A stretch of 63,075 bases of DNA from an uncultured Myxococcales bacterium (GTDB lineage Bacteria > Myxococcota_A > UBA9042). The position numbers and the translations under genes were made by a program. The notes beneath the pieces were generated by a model. That model made no database searches. It was given only the letters and a program-made list of their open reading frames with translations, and had not been told where the DNA came from. Where the stretch lies: NCBI GenBank assembly GCA_903919145.1, contig CAIXGW010000187.1, positions 1-63,075 of the forward strand, written 5' to 3'. Numbering within the stretch: the stretch's first letter is position 1; every line of letters starts with the position of its first letter. Below are positions 10,401 through 19,976 of the stretch, piece after piece.

Positions 10401-11207
10401 ATGACGACACTGCGGACCCCGACATCGCTTTTTGTGCTCGCGGCCGGCCTGGCCATGGCCTGCGCCCTACCTGTCCAAGCCGCGCCCGCGTGGGCGGTCA
10501 AGGGCAGCCAGGGGTCGGTGGTGACCCGCTTCGAGCCTCCGCAAGGGGCGCAGCGCGTGGCGGTAGGGGCAGATAGCTTTGGCCATTTTCTTAGGCAGTT
10601 GCCGCTGCGTCCGCCCGGGAGCCCGGTGCTGCTGTTCAATGGGCAGACCAAGGGCAACCAGAGCGTCCACGCCGCGGTGCTGGACATCGACACCGGCAGC
10701 CGCGACCTGCAACAGTGCGCCGATGCAGTGATGCGCCTGCGCGGTGAATTCCTGTGGTCCCACGCGCGGTCGCAGCGGGCCTGCTTTGTCAGCGCCGCGG
10801 GCAAGAGGCTGACTTTCCGCGGCGGGGCCTACCCGGCATTTCGGCGCTGGCTAGACAGCGTGTTCACCTGGGCCAACACCGGGTCGCTGCGCAAGCAGAT
10901 GGTGCCGGTGAGCGAGCCCGCCAAGGCCGAGCCGGGCGACGTGTACATCGTCGGTGCGGGCGGGGGATTGCCCTTTGGTCACGCGGTGTTGGTTGTTGAT
11001 GTGGCCCAGGATGCGGCAGGTCAGCGCTGGCTGCTGCTGGGGCAGAGCTACATGCCGGCGCAGGACATCCACGTGCTCAAAAACACCCAGCATCCTCAGC
11101 ACGGCGCTTGGTTTGCCGCGCGCGCCGATGGCGGGATGGAAACCCCAGAGTGGACCTTTGCGGCCGGGTCGCTGCGGCGGTTTGGCGCTGCTGAGTGCAG
11201 CCGATAG
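10401..11207 (+). CDS. secreted DUF4846 domain protein
   Basis: A 268-aa protein with a clear signal peptide (FVLAAGLAMACALPVQA, cleavage near residue 29). The body has the DUF4846 features: a conserved RLRGEFLW segment, TFRGG, an FRRWLDSVFTWANT region, and EPGDVYIVG...GHAVLVVDVA near the end, which resembles a small beta-barrel with a His residue. DUF4846 proteins are exported and of unknown function, common in Bacteroidetes and deltaproteobacteria. The ATG at 10401 was chosen because the signal peptide follows it directly. It is divergent from the sensor-like gene and convergent with arfB. Confidence 0.88.
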   Translation: MTTLRTPTSLFVLAAGLAMACALPVQAAPAWAVKGSQGSVVTRFEPPQGAQRVAVGADSFGHFLRQLPLRPPGSPVLLFNGQTKGNQSVHAAVLDIDTGSRDLQQCADAVMRLRGEFLWSHARSQRACFVSAAGKRLTFRGGAYPAFRRWLDSVFTWANTGSLRKQMVPVSEPAKAEPGDVYIVGAGGGLPFGHAVLVVDVAQDAAGQRWLLLGQSYMPAQDIHVLKNTQHPQHGAWFAARADGGMETPEWTFAAGSLRRFGAAECSR

Positions 11208-11276
11208 CAGCCCGTCGCCACGCCGAGATAGTCCAGTCAGGGATTGGATTTGTCCGCAGGCCGCGGCGTGGCGCTG

Positions 11277-11660
11277 CTACTCTGGGGCTGCGCCGCGGCG
11301 CTCGCGCTTCTTGTCGCTGACGATGCGTTTGTCCGCCAGTCGCCTGCGCTTTTGGGCCTTGGGCACCTTGGTGGCCACCCTCTCTTCGGGCAGGTCCCAG
11401 GCGTCGGCCAGGCGCTGGCGCAGGCGCTCCAGGGCGTCGCGCAGGTTCTGCGGCTGGCTGCGGTGCCGCTGGCTGATGGCGCGCAGCTGGCCGCCAAACT
11501 TCTCTAGCACATGGGCCGGAATGTCCTGCACCTGGGTCAGGTCCAGCAGCACGTCGACCTTGGAGTCGGTCTTGTTGACGTGCTGGCCGCCGGCGCCACT
11601 GGCGCGACTGGTGCGGATCTGTACGGCCTGCTCTGGCCAGTGGATATCGTTTGGGTTCAT
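11277..11660 (-). CDS. arfB: ArfB-type ribosome rescue hydrolase
   Basis: A 127-aa protein of the class-I release factor superfamily. It contains the peptidyl-tRNA hydrolysis motif in SGAGGQHVNK (GGQ at residues 24-26) and the basic C-terminal tail (KRRRLADKRIVSDKKRERR) that enters the empty mRNA channel of a stalled ribosome. It lacks the codon-recognition domains of RF1/RF2, as expected for ArfB (YaeJ). The start lies 6 bases after the stop of the M16 gene, so it is probably the last gene of that operon. It acts in rescue of non-stop complexes. Confidence 0.92.
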   Translation of the reverse strand: MNPNDIHWPEQAVQIRTSRASGAGGQHVNKTDSKVDVLLDLTQVQDIPAHVLEKFGGQLRAISQRHRSQPQNLRDALERLRQRLADAWDLPEERVATKVPKAQKRRRLADKRIVSDKKRERRGAAPE

Positions 11661-11666
11661 AAGGTT

Positions 11667-13220
11667 CTATTGGGCGGTGGGCGCTTGCACGCGGCCATCG
11701 GAGTCGATGCGCACCAGCTTGCTGCCCTTGAGGGGCCCCTCGGCCAGCAGCGCGTCCAGCTGGGCCTGGACCTTGGCCGCGTCGCCGACCACCAGCACCA
11801 TGGCTTCCGCCGGCCGCACATGGGCCTGACCGGCCTTCTGGATGGCCTGGGCCGTCACCGCTTGCGCGCGCGCCACAAAGCCGCTGTACCAGTCCAAGGG
11901 CAGCCCAAAGTAGAGCAGGGTCTGGAACGTGTTGGCGATGGACCGACCGCTGGCCCAGCGCGCCGGCAGAGAGAGGATGGCCCCTTGGCGCTCGCGCTCC
12001 AGTTCCTCCGCGGTGACGGGCTTGTCGCGAATTCCATTCATTTCAGCAAAAACTTCTGCAATTGCCGGCCCGGTCGCATCGGCGCGCACGCTGGCCTGAA
12101 GGTTCAGCAGGCTGCCATCGGGGCGATAGCCGTAGCCGCCGCCGGCGCCATAGGCCCAGCCGTGCTTCTCGCGCAGGTTCATGTTGATTCGGCTAGAGAA
12201 GCCGCCGCCCAGGATCGCCATCATCAGCGCGGTGGGCTCGTAGTCTTTGGCCTTGCGCAGCGGTCCGTGGTGCATGACTGCGATGACCGACTGCTCTGCG
12301 CCGGGCTGATCGACAAAGAATAGCTTTCCTTCCATGGGTTTGGCCGGACCGACCGCCGCTCGCTTGCTGGCCTTGGTCGTCCACGGCTGCAGGCGCTTGC
12401 CCAGTTCGGCATCGACTTCGGCGCGCGTCATGTCGCCCACCACAAACAACTTGGCGTTGCTGGGAGACAGGCTTGCGGCGTGGCCTTGGCAGTCCGCGAC
12501 CGTCAGCGCTGCCAAAGACTGCGCTTGCACCAGCCGCCCCCAGCCATGGCCTGGGCCAAAAGCCACTGCCGCGCCGACCCGGGCGGCCACGCTGGTCGGA
12601 TTGCCCTTGCTGGCCTGCAGCGCTGCTTGGCGCCGCGCCACCAGCCGCGCCAATTCCTCTTGGCGCAGACCTGGCTTGAGCACAGTGTCGGCAAACAAGT
12701 CCAGCGTTGGCAGAAGGTTGCGCTTGAGCGTGGCGGCCTGCAGACCCTGCTGGTCCACGCTGGCCCAGGTGGCAATCGAGCTTCCCAGGTCGCCCAGGGC
12801 CTCGGCCAGCTGCAGCTTGTCTAGGGCTTGGGTGCCTTCGCCCTGCAGGGCCATGCAGACCGACGCCAGGCCCTCTTTGCCCGCCGGGTCCCAGGCACTG
12901 CCGCCTTCGACGACCAATTCCAGCGTGACCACGGGCAGTTCATGGCGTTCAACCAGCAGCACTTCCAGGCCGTTGGCCAGCTTCCAGCGCTCGGCCTTGG
13001 GTGTGGCCACGGGGCGAGGCGCACCGGCGGCGGGCGCCTTGGACCGAAACTCGGCCTCGGGAAATTGCAGAGCTGGCGGCTCTGCCTCGGCGGCGGCGGG
13101 CTGTGCTGCAGCGGGGATTGGCGCGGCGGGCTGTGCCGCTGGCGGTGCCGCCCATGCGGTGGGCGCGGCGGCCAAGGTCAGCCAGGCCGCGGCAGCGGTC
13201 CAGGTCGCAGTGGGCTTCAC
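11667..13220 (-). CDS. M16 family peptidase-like protein, catalytically inactive partner
   Basis: A 517-aa protein with a signal peptide followed by an Ala/Pro-rich stretch, then the pitrilysin/M16 fold (LANGLEVLLVERHELPVVTLELVVEGG). At the place where active members carry HxxEH this one reads GLASVCMALQGEG (near residue 123), so the zinc-binding motif is missing. The C-terminal half has the conserved glycine-rich and YGAGGGYGYR segments. In two-subunit M16 proteases one chain is catalytic and the other is inactive but contributes substrate-binding residues, which fits here: the upstream gene overlaps it by 4 bases and has the intact motif. Confidence 0.9.
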   Translation of the reverse strand: MKPTATWTAAAAWLTLAAAPTAWAAPPAAQPAAPIPAAAQPAAAEAEPPALQFPEAEFRSKAPAAGAPRPVATPKAERWKLANGLEVLLVERHELPVVTLELVVEGGSAWDPAGKEGLASVCMALQGEGTQALDKLQLAEALGDLGSSIATWASVDQQGLQAATLKRNLLPTLDLFADTVLKPGLRQEELARLVARRQAALQASKGNPTSVAARVGAAVAFGPGHGWGRLVQAQSLAALTVADCQGHAASLSPSNAKLFVVGDMTRAEVDAELGKRLQPWTTKASKRAAVGPAKPMEGKLFFVDQPGAEQSVIAVMHHGPLRKAKDYEPTALMMAILGGGFSSRINMNLREKHGWAYGAGGGYGYRPDGSLLNLQASVRADATGPAIAEVFAEMNGIRDKPVTAEELERERQGAILSLPARWASGRSIANTFQTLLYFGLPLDWYSGFVARAQAVTAQAIQKAGQAHVRPAEAMVLVVGDAAKVQAQLDALLAEGPLKGSKLVRIDSDGRVQAPTAQ

Positions 13221-14638
13221 TTGGCACCTCCGGCGGGCTTGGCGGTGCCGGCAGCGGGCGCGCCGCCGGGCACAGAGATGACTTCTACCCGCCGATCCGG
13301 GCGCAGAAACTGTTGCACCACCGCCCGCACCGACTCGGCCGTCGCACCGCGGTAGCGCTGCAGGTCCTGCTCAATGGCGTCGGTCTTTCCCAGGTAGTGG
13401 CCATAGCCCAGCAGCACCTCGCAGCGCGACAGCAAGCTCTCCAGCCCCCAGACAAAGCCGCTCTCTACCTCCAGAACTGCCCGAGCCAGCTCCTTGGCGC
13501 CCACGGGCTCCTTGGCCACCCGGTCCAGCTCTTCGGTCAGCACGGCCAGCACCTGGGCGCGGTCGGCGCCGGGGCGCAGGTCCACGACTACATGAAAAGT
13601 CGAGCTCAGCTGCGCACTTTGCTGGTAGACGGCCACCGACTGCGCCAGCTGCAGCTGGTGGACCAAGCGCTTGTACAGCCTGCCCGTGCCGCCATTGCCC
13701 AGGGCATGGGCCAGCAGATCCAGCTCTGCATCGCCGGCTTGGTAGGACGCCGGGCTGTGCCACGCCCAGTGGACGCGCTCTAGCTTGGCCAGCGGGTCGC
13801 TGAGCAATTCGCTGACCGGCGCTTTGAGCACCGGTGCGGCAACGGTCCGCCGCTGGGGCTTGGGCGCGGCCGGGAAGGCGCCAAACCACTTGTCTACCAG
13901 CTTCTTGCCCTCGGCCGAGTCAAAGTCGCCGGCCAGGCAGAGGGTTGCGTTGCTGGGTGTGTACCACTTCTGAAAGAACTGGCGGACATCGCCGACACTG
14001 GCCCGCTCCAGGTCCTGGTGCAAGCCAATGGTCAGGTGGCGGTAGGGATGGCCTTCTGGGTACAGCGCCCGCCAGACGGCAAACCGCTCCAGGCCATAGG
14101 GCACGTTGTCATAGCGCTGGCGCCGCTCATTGCGCACGACCTCGCGCTGATTGTCCAAAGATTTCTGGTTGAGCAGGTCCAGCAGCCAGCCCATCCGGTC
14201 GCTCTCTAGCCACAGCGCCGTTTCCAAGTGGTGGCTTGGCACCTGCTCAAAGTAGTTGGTGCGGTCGGTGTTGGTCGTGCCGTTGATCTGCGACGCCCCG
14301 GCTTTCTTGAGAATGTCAAAGTGCACGTCTTCGCCGATGTGCTTGGCGCCCTGGAACATCATGTGCTCAAACAGGTGGGCAAAGCCCGACCGGCCGGGGA
14401 CCTCGTCTCCCGAGCCAACGTGGTACCACACGTCCACCGCCACCAGCGGCGTTGAGCGATCCTCAATGAGCAGGACCTCCATGCCGCTGGGCAGCACATA
14501 GCGCTGGTGGGGAATTTTTGGGGCCGCCTCGGCCGCTTGGGCCGCTTGGCCAACCAGGGTGGTGGGCAGCAGGCTCAGGGCCACCGCCGCCGCCCATCGG
14601 CTGGCTGTGCGCATCGCTCTCATGGTTGGTTGGTGCAT
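13217..14638 (-). CDS. M16 family zinc peptidase, catalytic subunit
   Basis: A secreted or periplasmic zinc peptidase of about 473 aa. After a signal peptide (TASRWAAAVALSLLPTTLVGQAAQA) comes the M16 domain with the inverted zinc motif HLFEH at about residue 87 and the downstream NQREVVRNERRQ glutamate. A second M16 lobe follows from about residue 220. I chose ATG 14638 because AAGG lies upstream; ATGs at 14623 and 14614 are equally in frame with the signal peptide. It overlaps the inactive partner gene by 4 bases, so the pair is likely a heterodimeric oligopeptidase. Confidence 0.9.
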   Translation of the reverse strand: MHQPTMRAMRTASRWAAAVALSLLPTTLVGQAAQAAEAAPKIPHQRYVLPSGMEVLLIEDRSTPLVAVDVWYHVGSGDEVPGRSGFAHLFEHMMFQGAKHIGEDVHFDILKKAGASQINGTTNTDRTNYFEQVPSHHLETALWLESDRMGWLLDLLNQKSLDNQREVVRNERRQRYDNVPYGLERFAVWRALYPEGHPYRHLTIGLHQDLERASVGDVRQFFQKWYTPSNATLCLAGDFDSAEGKKLVDKWFGAFPAAPKPQRRTVAAPVLKAPVSELLSDPLAKLERVHWAWHSPASYQAGDAELDLLAHALGNGGTGRLYKRLVHQLQLAQSVAVYQQSAQLSSTFHVVVDLRPGADRAQVLAVLTEELDRVAKEPVGAKELARAVLEVESGFVWGLESLLSRCEVLLGYGHYLGKTDAIEQDLQRYRGATAESVRAVVQQFLRPDRRVEVISVPGGAPAAGTAKPAGGAK

Positions 14639-14744
14639 GCTGTGTGGACCTTGGCCGGTTGGGGCGGCGGGCAGCATACACAGCCGTGCCAGCAGTGGTC
14701 CAGCCGGTGGCCGCAGCTTTGTGCCAATTACCTGCAATAGCTAG

Positions 14745-17700
14745 TTAATTGCCGTCCTGGGCGCAGGCTGCCAGCAGTCGCGCCAGCTCAGCCTGGCGGT
14801 CGCTGCGCCAAGCAGTGGACCACAAGCGGTGGACCTTCCAGCCAAGCGACGCCAGGACCTGGGGGCGCAAGCGGTCGCGGTCGCGGGCCGTCGCCGCTTG
14901 GCCATAGGAGGGCCCGTCCAGCAGCACCGCCAAGCGGAAGCGCTGCGGCGCCGCCGGGTCGCGGACGGCCAGATCGATGCGCCACTGGCCCGCGCCCAAT
15001 TGCGGTTGCACGGTGTAGCCCGCGTGGGCCAGGGCCTCGGCGACCTCAGCTGCCACCAAATCCGCGCTGGCGGGCCCGCTTTGGGCTTGGGCTTGGCCGC
15101 CCGCTTGGGCGTATCGCAGGAATTCTCGCAGCAGCAGGGCGCCGCGGGCCTGGGTGCGCCCGAGCTCAATGTCCTGCCAGCACAGCGCAGAGAACACCAG
15201 CAGGCTCTGGCGGGCCCGGGTGATCGCCACGTTCAGCCGCCGCTCGCCGCCGGTGTTTGACAAAGGCCCAAAATGCATCCGCAATTTTCCGTCGGCGTCC
15301 TTGGCGTAGCCAATGGAAAACAGGATTTCGTCGCGCTCGTCGCCCTGCACATTCTCCAGGTTCTTGACGAACACCGCCTCTGGGCCGGCAAAGTGGCCGT
15401 CGAGCTCCGGCGCCTGGACACGGGCGTCGTCCAAAAGCTTTTGGACCAGGCTCTGCTGAGGCAGGCTGAAGGAGACTACGCCAAAAGTGCGGGTCCCCGG
15501 CGGGTGGCGCCGCAGCGCCTGCAGCAGGTAGTCGACCAGCGCCTGGGCCTCCTTGGGGTTGGTGCGGGCCAGCCGCCCGCTAGACTTGGCCTGATAGACG
15601 CCGTCTGCGACGTGCCGCCAGCGCACCCCCAGGTCCGGGTGCAGATCGGCCGCTGCCGCAAAGATCATCAGGCGCTGGTCATAGAAGTGCTGGTTTGAGA
15701 AGGCAATGAGCGAGGGGTGGCGGCTGCGGTAGTGCCAGCTCAGCCACTGCTGCGGCCACTGGGCCGCAATCGCTTCGTCCAAGACGCTCTCCAATTCCGC
15801 CACGTCGTCTTCCGCGCTGGGCTCTTGCTCGTCGCCGGTTGACTGGCGCTGAAAGAACGCTGTCGGCGGCATCTGCCGAGTATCGCCCACCACCACTACT
15901 TGGCGTCCGCGGCCGATGGCGCCAATGGCGTCGTGGGTGCCGATCTGCGAGGCTTCGTCAAAGACCACTACATCAAAACGCTGGTCAGGCCTGAGGAATT
16001 GCGCTACCGACAGGGGGCTCATCAGCAGGCACGGCTTCAAGCGCGGCACCAGCGTCGGCAGGCTCTCTAGCAGGCGGCGGATCGGCAAGTGGCGCATCTT
16101 CTTGGCCCGCTCGCGCTGGATCAGGGCCATTTCCCGATTCGGCAAGCTTGGCTGGAGATCATCGGCCTTGGGCACCCGGTCAGCCAGCAGACCCTGCAGC
16201 CACAGGCGCGTGTGCTCCATCATCGCCTGGTCGACGGCGGCAAACCGCTCGAGCCGCCGCTGCTGGCTGGCGACCTCAAAGGTGTCCAGCGCTGGTTCGC
16301 TGGCGACCGTCTCGTTGAACCAATGGGCCAAGAAGGACTTTTCTGCAGCTGCAGCCAATTCGCCTGGCGCCACTGGGCCCGACTGAAGCGCCTCTACCAC
16401 CCCGCCGAGCCCCGCCAGCCGCGCCCGCTGGGCGTCGCCCTGCCAGGCCAGCCACGGGCGCAGCGCGGCGCTTGCCCCTTGCCAGCGCTGCAGCCTCTCG
16501 ATCCACGGCTGCACCTGCGCCGGCGCAGTGCCTGCCTGCCAGCCGAGGACCGCCGCCAGCTGGCCATAGCTGTGCTGCCATTTGTATAGACTTTGCGCAA
16601 CTTTGGCCTGGGTCTGCCGCAGGGCAGCTGCCAGGTCCTGCCACTGCCCCTGCCGGCCCGCATGGCGTAGCTGCTGGGCCAGCTGCGGCGCCGCGGCAGC
16701 CACCTCTTGGGTGCAGGCCAGCAGCCGCTCGGCTTGCTGCAGCAGGGCGGCCACGGCCGTCGGCGCGTCGTCTTCTGGAATGGCCAGTGGCGCGACCAGC
16801 GCCAGGGCCTGCTGGCGATGGCTGTGCAGCGGCGGCTCAGCGTCGCTCAGCTCGGCCGCCAGCTGCAGGTCCTGGGCCAGGGCCGTGCGCTCGCCAAGCG
16901 GGGTCAGCGCCACGCTGGCCAGGGTCCGCCGGACCGGCCAAAGCATCAGCCACGCCCACCACCCGGGGCTGTGCTGCCAGCGCCGCACCCGCAGCAGCAG
17001 CCCGCCCACGTCCAAGCGGTACAGCAAATTGTCATAGCGCAGGGCTAGTTTTTGTCGGTGACCGCGGGCGCTGTGCCAAGCGGCGGCGTGCTGGGTCAGC
17101 TGCTGTGCCTGCAAGGGCCAGTCGGTCTGCCAGATTGCGCTTGGCAGGTCCGCATGGGCAACGGTCTCGGCCCAGGTCTGCAGAGCCCGCCAGCTGGCCT
17201 CGTCGGCGGGAGGCAGGCACTGCAGCAGGTCGATGAGCCCCTGCTGGGCAGCCTGCAGCCCTTGGGCCGCCTGGTCGGCGTGGCCCAGCAGCTCGGCCAG
17301 CTTGACGTGGGCCTGGGGATCGGCAAGGCCAGCCTGCAAGTCGCTGAGCGGGTGCTGGTGCACGGCGCCCAGGCGGCTGACCCTAAGGGCCAGCTGCTCA
17401 AGCAGCTCCTCCGCTTTCTGCCATTTTTCCTCTGTCCACTGGCTGGGGGCCTCGGGCCGCCAAGCGAGATCTGCGCTCCCCTGCAGCTGCTGCAGGCGCT
17501 CGGCGGCCTGCCACACCGATCGGCCCAGCGGTCGCTTCTGGTGCAGCGCCCGTGCGTAGGCGTTGAGCTCGCCGCGCAGACGCACCGTGGTGTCACCGTC
17601 GCGTTGCCACAGCGGCACTTCGGCTTGGCGGGTGCTGTCCAAAGCGCGGCCAAAGGAGGTCAGCACCGCTTTCTTGTTGGCTTTGTGGCTGTGCAGCTCC

Positions 17701-19925
17701 AAGCACCACGGCCCAAGGCCGGTCGCCTCCAGGCGCCGCTGGACGACTTCCAGAGCGGCCATCTTCTCCGCCACAAACAACACGGTCTTGCCGCGGGCGA
17801 GGCAGGCGGCGATCAGGTTGGTGATGGTCTGCGACTTGCCGGTGCCGGGCGGACCGTGCAGCACAAAAGAGCGGCCCGCCAGCACGGCGGCCACGGCGGC
17901 CTGCTGGGTCGAGTCGGCGTCCACGACCCCTGGCAGGTCAAAGGGCGTGGTGGCGTCGTCCAGCTCGTGAGGCGATGGCCCCCGGCCGTTTTGCTGCAGG
18001 AATTGCGGGTGGCCGTCGGCCAGCAGGCGCACCGCCGGGTTCTCCAACAAGAGGTCGGCGTTGTCCTCCAGGTCGCGCCACAGGGCAAAGCGGCTGAAGC
18101 TGAACGTCCCCAGGTGGGCTTGGTCCAGCACCTCCCAGCGCGGCTGGTGGGCCACGGCCTGGCGCACCACCGCCAGCGCTTGGGCCACGTCCAGGCCGGC
18201 GTCGCCCTGCTCCAGGGTCAGCAGCGGCGACAGATCAATCGCAAAATCCCTGCGCATCTTCTCTATCAGCGCGGCATTGGGGCTGGGATCCTCGGCCAGT
18301 CGGCGCAGGCGAACGCGGGCCCGGCGCCGGTCGACTTCCAGGGTCACCGGCCACAGCAGCAGCGGCGCCAGGTGAAACTGGTCTGCCGTCGCCGTTTCGG
18401 TCCAGCGCAGCAGCCCCACGGCCGCATACAGGCTGGCCGCGCCGCTTTCTTCCAGGTCGCGGCGAGCCTGCAGCTCCAGCTCGCGGGCCCTCTCCAGCAG
18501 CTCGGCGGCGGGAAGGGCGGTGTGCAGCTGGCCACTGCGTAGATCCGCAGACTGGGCCAGCCATTCGGGGTCATCGGGACCGCGCACCACCACTGCGCCG
18601 GCAGCAGCATCGCCCGGCAGCCGCGGCGGCGCCGCCAGCAGCTCAAAAACCTGGTCGCCGGCCAGCAGGTCTTCAAAGGCGCCAAGGTCAGGCACTTGCA
18701 GCGGCAGAGAGGAGCGCGAGATCGGCTTGAAGCTCAGCATCTTGTTGCGCAGGGTCAGGTCGACCAGCCGGTCCTTCCAGCGCTGCCAGCGGGTGGGCGG
18801 CGGCGCCTGGGGCAGCGGCGGCAGCTCGGGCAAGGTCAGGCTGTGCTGCAATTTCTCTAGCAGATCCGCCCGCGGCCAGCCGCCCAGATGGCCCGTGTCC
18901 GGCCCAGGTTGGCGGGGGATGAGCGGCTGCAAGGGCAGGGGCCGATAGGCAGCATCGCGCAACACCCGAATGTCCAGCGCCAGCTCAAACTGGCCATCGT
19001 CCAGGTGGGGCAGGCTGGCCAGATGGGTGGCCTCCACCGCGGTGCCTCGCCCAGCCTCTGCGGCGTCGAGCAGCAGCACCTGGCCCAGCGCCACCTGGTT
19101 GCGCAGCCGGGCGGCGTCCTCGATTTCGCCTTCTGGAAAGCGATCCTCGTCGCACCACACCGCCGCAACCACCCCGCGCTGACCCAACACCAGCAGCGGG
19201 CGCAGCCCGGCCCTCTCCAGCGCGGCGGCCAACAGCAGCGCCAGGTCCAGCGCTGAGCCGCCGCCCTGTGCCAGCACCTGGTCGGCGGTGCAAAAAGGCT
19301 GTCCGAGCCATAGATTGGCCTGGGTCTGCGGCTGGCGCTCTAGGCGCAACAGGGCCAGCTCTGCCCACAAGGCGGCGATCTGCGCGCCCACCGCCGCCCG
19401 CGAGCGCTGCGTGTAACCGGTAAAGCTCTGGTGGTGTCCCGGGCCGGTCAGGTGCCGGGCGGCGTCGCGCAGCCACATGGCCAGTGCCGGGTGTTCTGGC
19501 TGCACCAGAGTCGCCAGCGCCGCCGGGGGCGTCTGCAAGCCCGGCCAGTGATGGTGCGGCAGCAGCAGCAGCGGCTGGCGGCTCTCTGCCCATTGGCCGC
19601 TGGGGCCGATCCAGCGCGCCACGGCCTGTAGCTGTTGAGGAGTGTTGAGGATTCTCAAGGCTTCCGTCGGCAGCTGCAGCGGCGCGGGCGCGACCTCAAA
19701 GCTCTCGCCGGGGCCCAGCGCCGGCACCGCCAGCGCGGCCGACGGACCGAGCGCCGGCTCTACGGTCAGCACCACCTGGCTTGGCGGCAGGGCCTGGTTG
19801 CCCGCCTGCACCCGCAGCAGCGGCAGCAGGGGCACCCGCGCCGCTCCCAACACCCAGGCGTACTGCGGCAGGGCGGTGAACTCTAGCAGCAACGCGGCGT
19901 CGCCATCTAAACCAGGGGTGTTCAT
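14745..19925 (-). CDS. DUF4011 superfamily-I helicase with C-terminal Vsr-like nuclease
   Basis: A 1726-aa multidomain protein. An N-terminal region includes a transglutaminase-like segment near residue 226 (GGGSALDLALLLAAALE), where the usual cysteine is replaced. A DUF4011 motif (RLVDLTLRNKMLSF) lies near residue 390. SF1 helicase motifs follow: Walker A GPPGTGKSQT near 692, FDEASQIGTHDA near 1321, GDTRQMPPT just after, and a motif VI-like NVAITRARQSLL near 1570. The last hundred residues (GAGQWRIDLAVRD, LLDGPSYGQAATARDRDRLR) match the MTES_1575/Vsr-like restriction-nuclease fold. Related proteins are associated with anti-phage defence. AGGA precedes the ATG. It is probably co-transcribed with the upstream calcium-repeat gene, 51 bases away. 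Confidence 0.9.
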   Translation of the reverse strand: MNTPGLDGDAALLLEFTALPQYAWVLGAARVPLLPLLRVQAGNQALPPSQVVLTVEPALGPSAALAVPALGPGESFEVAPAPLQLPTEALRILNTPQQLQAVARWIGPSGQWAESRQPLLLLPHHHWPGLQTPPAALATLVQPEHPALAMWLRDAARHLTGPGHHQSFTGYTQRSRAAVGAQIAALWAELALLRLERQPQTQANLWLGQPFCTADQVLAQGGGSALDLALLLAAALERAGLRPLLVLGQRGVVAAVWCDEDRFPEGEIEDAARLRNQVALGQVLLLDAAEAGRGTAVEATHLASLPHLDDGQFELALDIRVLRDAAYRPLPLQPLIPRQPGPDTGHLGGWPRADLLEKLQHSLTLPELPPLPQAPPPTRWQRWKDRLVDLTLRNKMLSFKPISRSSLPLQVPDLGAFEDLLAGDQVFELLAAPPRLPGDAAAGAVVVRGPDDPEWLAQSADLRSGQLHTALPAAELLERARELELQARRDLEESGAASLYAAVGLLRWTETATADQFHLAPLLLWPVTLEVDRRRARVRLRRLAEDPSPNAALIEKMRRDFAIDLSPLLTLEQGDAGLDVAQALAVVRQAVAHQPRWEVLDQAHLGTFSFSRFALWRDLEDNADLLLENPAVRLLADGHPQFLQQNGRGPSPHELDDATTPFDLPGVVDADSTQQAAVAAVLAGRSFVLHGPPGTGKSQTITNLIAACLARGKTVLFVAEKMAALEVVQRRLEATGLGPWCLELHSHKANKKAVLTSFGRALDSTRQAEVPLWQRDGDTTVRLRGELNAYARALHQKRPLGRSVWQAAERLQQLQGSADLAWRPEAPSQWTEEKWQKAEELLEQLALRVSRLGAVHQHPLSDLQAGLADPQAHVKLAELLGHADQAAQGLQAAQQGLIDLLQCLPPADEASWRALQTWAETVAHADLPSAIWQTDWPLQAQQLTQHAAAWHSARGHRQKLALRYDNLLYRLDVGGLLLRVRRWQHSPGWWAWLMLWPVRRTLASVALTPLGERTALAQDLQLAAELSDAEPPLHSHRQQALALVAPLAIPEDDAPTAVAALLQQAERLLACTQEVAAAAPQLAQQLRHAGRQGQWQDLAAALRQTQAKVAQSLYKWQHSYGQLAAVLGWQAGTAPAQVQPWIERLQRWQGASAALRPWLAWQGDAQRARLAGLGGVVEALQSGPVAPGELAAAAEKSFLAHWFNETVASEPALDTFEVASQQRRLERFAAVDQAMMEHTRLWLQGLLADRVPKADDLQPSLPNREMALIQRERAKKMRHLPIRRLLESLPTLVPRLKPCLLMSPLSVAQFLRPDQRFDVVVFDEASQIGTHDAIGAIGRGRQVVVVGDTRQMPPTAFFQRQSTGDEQEPSAEDDVAELESVLDEAIAAQWPQQWLSWHYRSRHPSLIAFSNQHFYDQRLMIFAAAADLHPDLGVRWRHVADGVYQAKSSGRLARTNPKEAQALVDYLLQALRRHPPGTRTFGVVSFSLPQQSLVQKLLDDARVQAPELDGHFAGPEAVFVKNLENVQGDERDEILFSIGYAKDADGKLRMHFGPLSNTGGERRLNVAITRARQSLLVFSALCWQDIELGRTQARGALLLREFLRYAQAGGQAQAQSGPASADLVAAEVAEALAHAGYTVQPQLGAGQWRIDLAVRDPAAPQRFRLAVLLDGPSYGQAATARDRDRLRPQVLASLGWKVHRLWSTAWRSDRQAELARLLAACAQDGN

Positions 19926-19976
19926 TGCAGTCCTGCGGATCGTCGAAAAGGGGGGCCCGCCCAGCGACCAGAAGCG

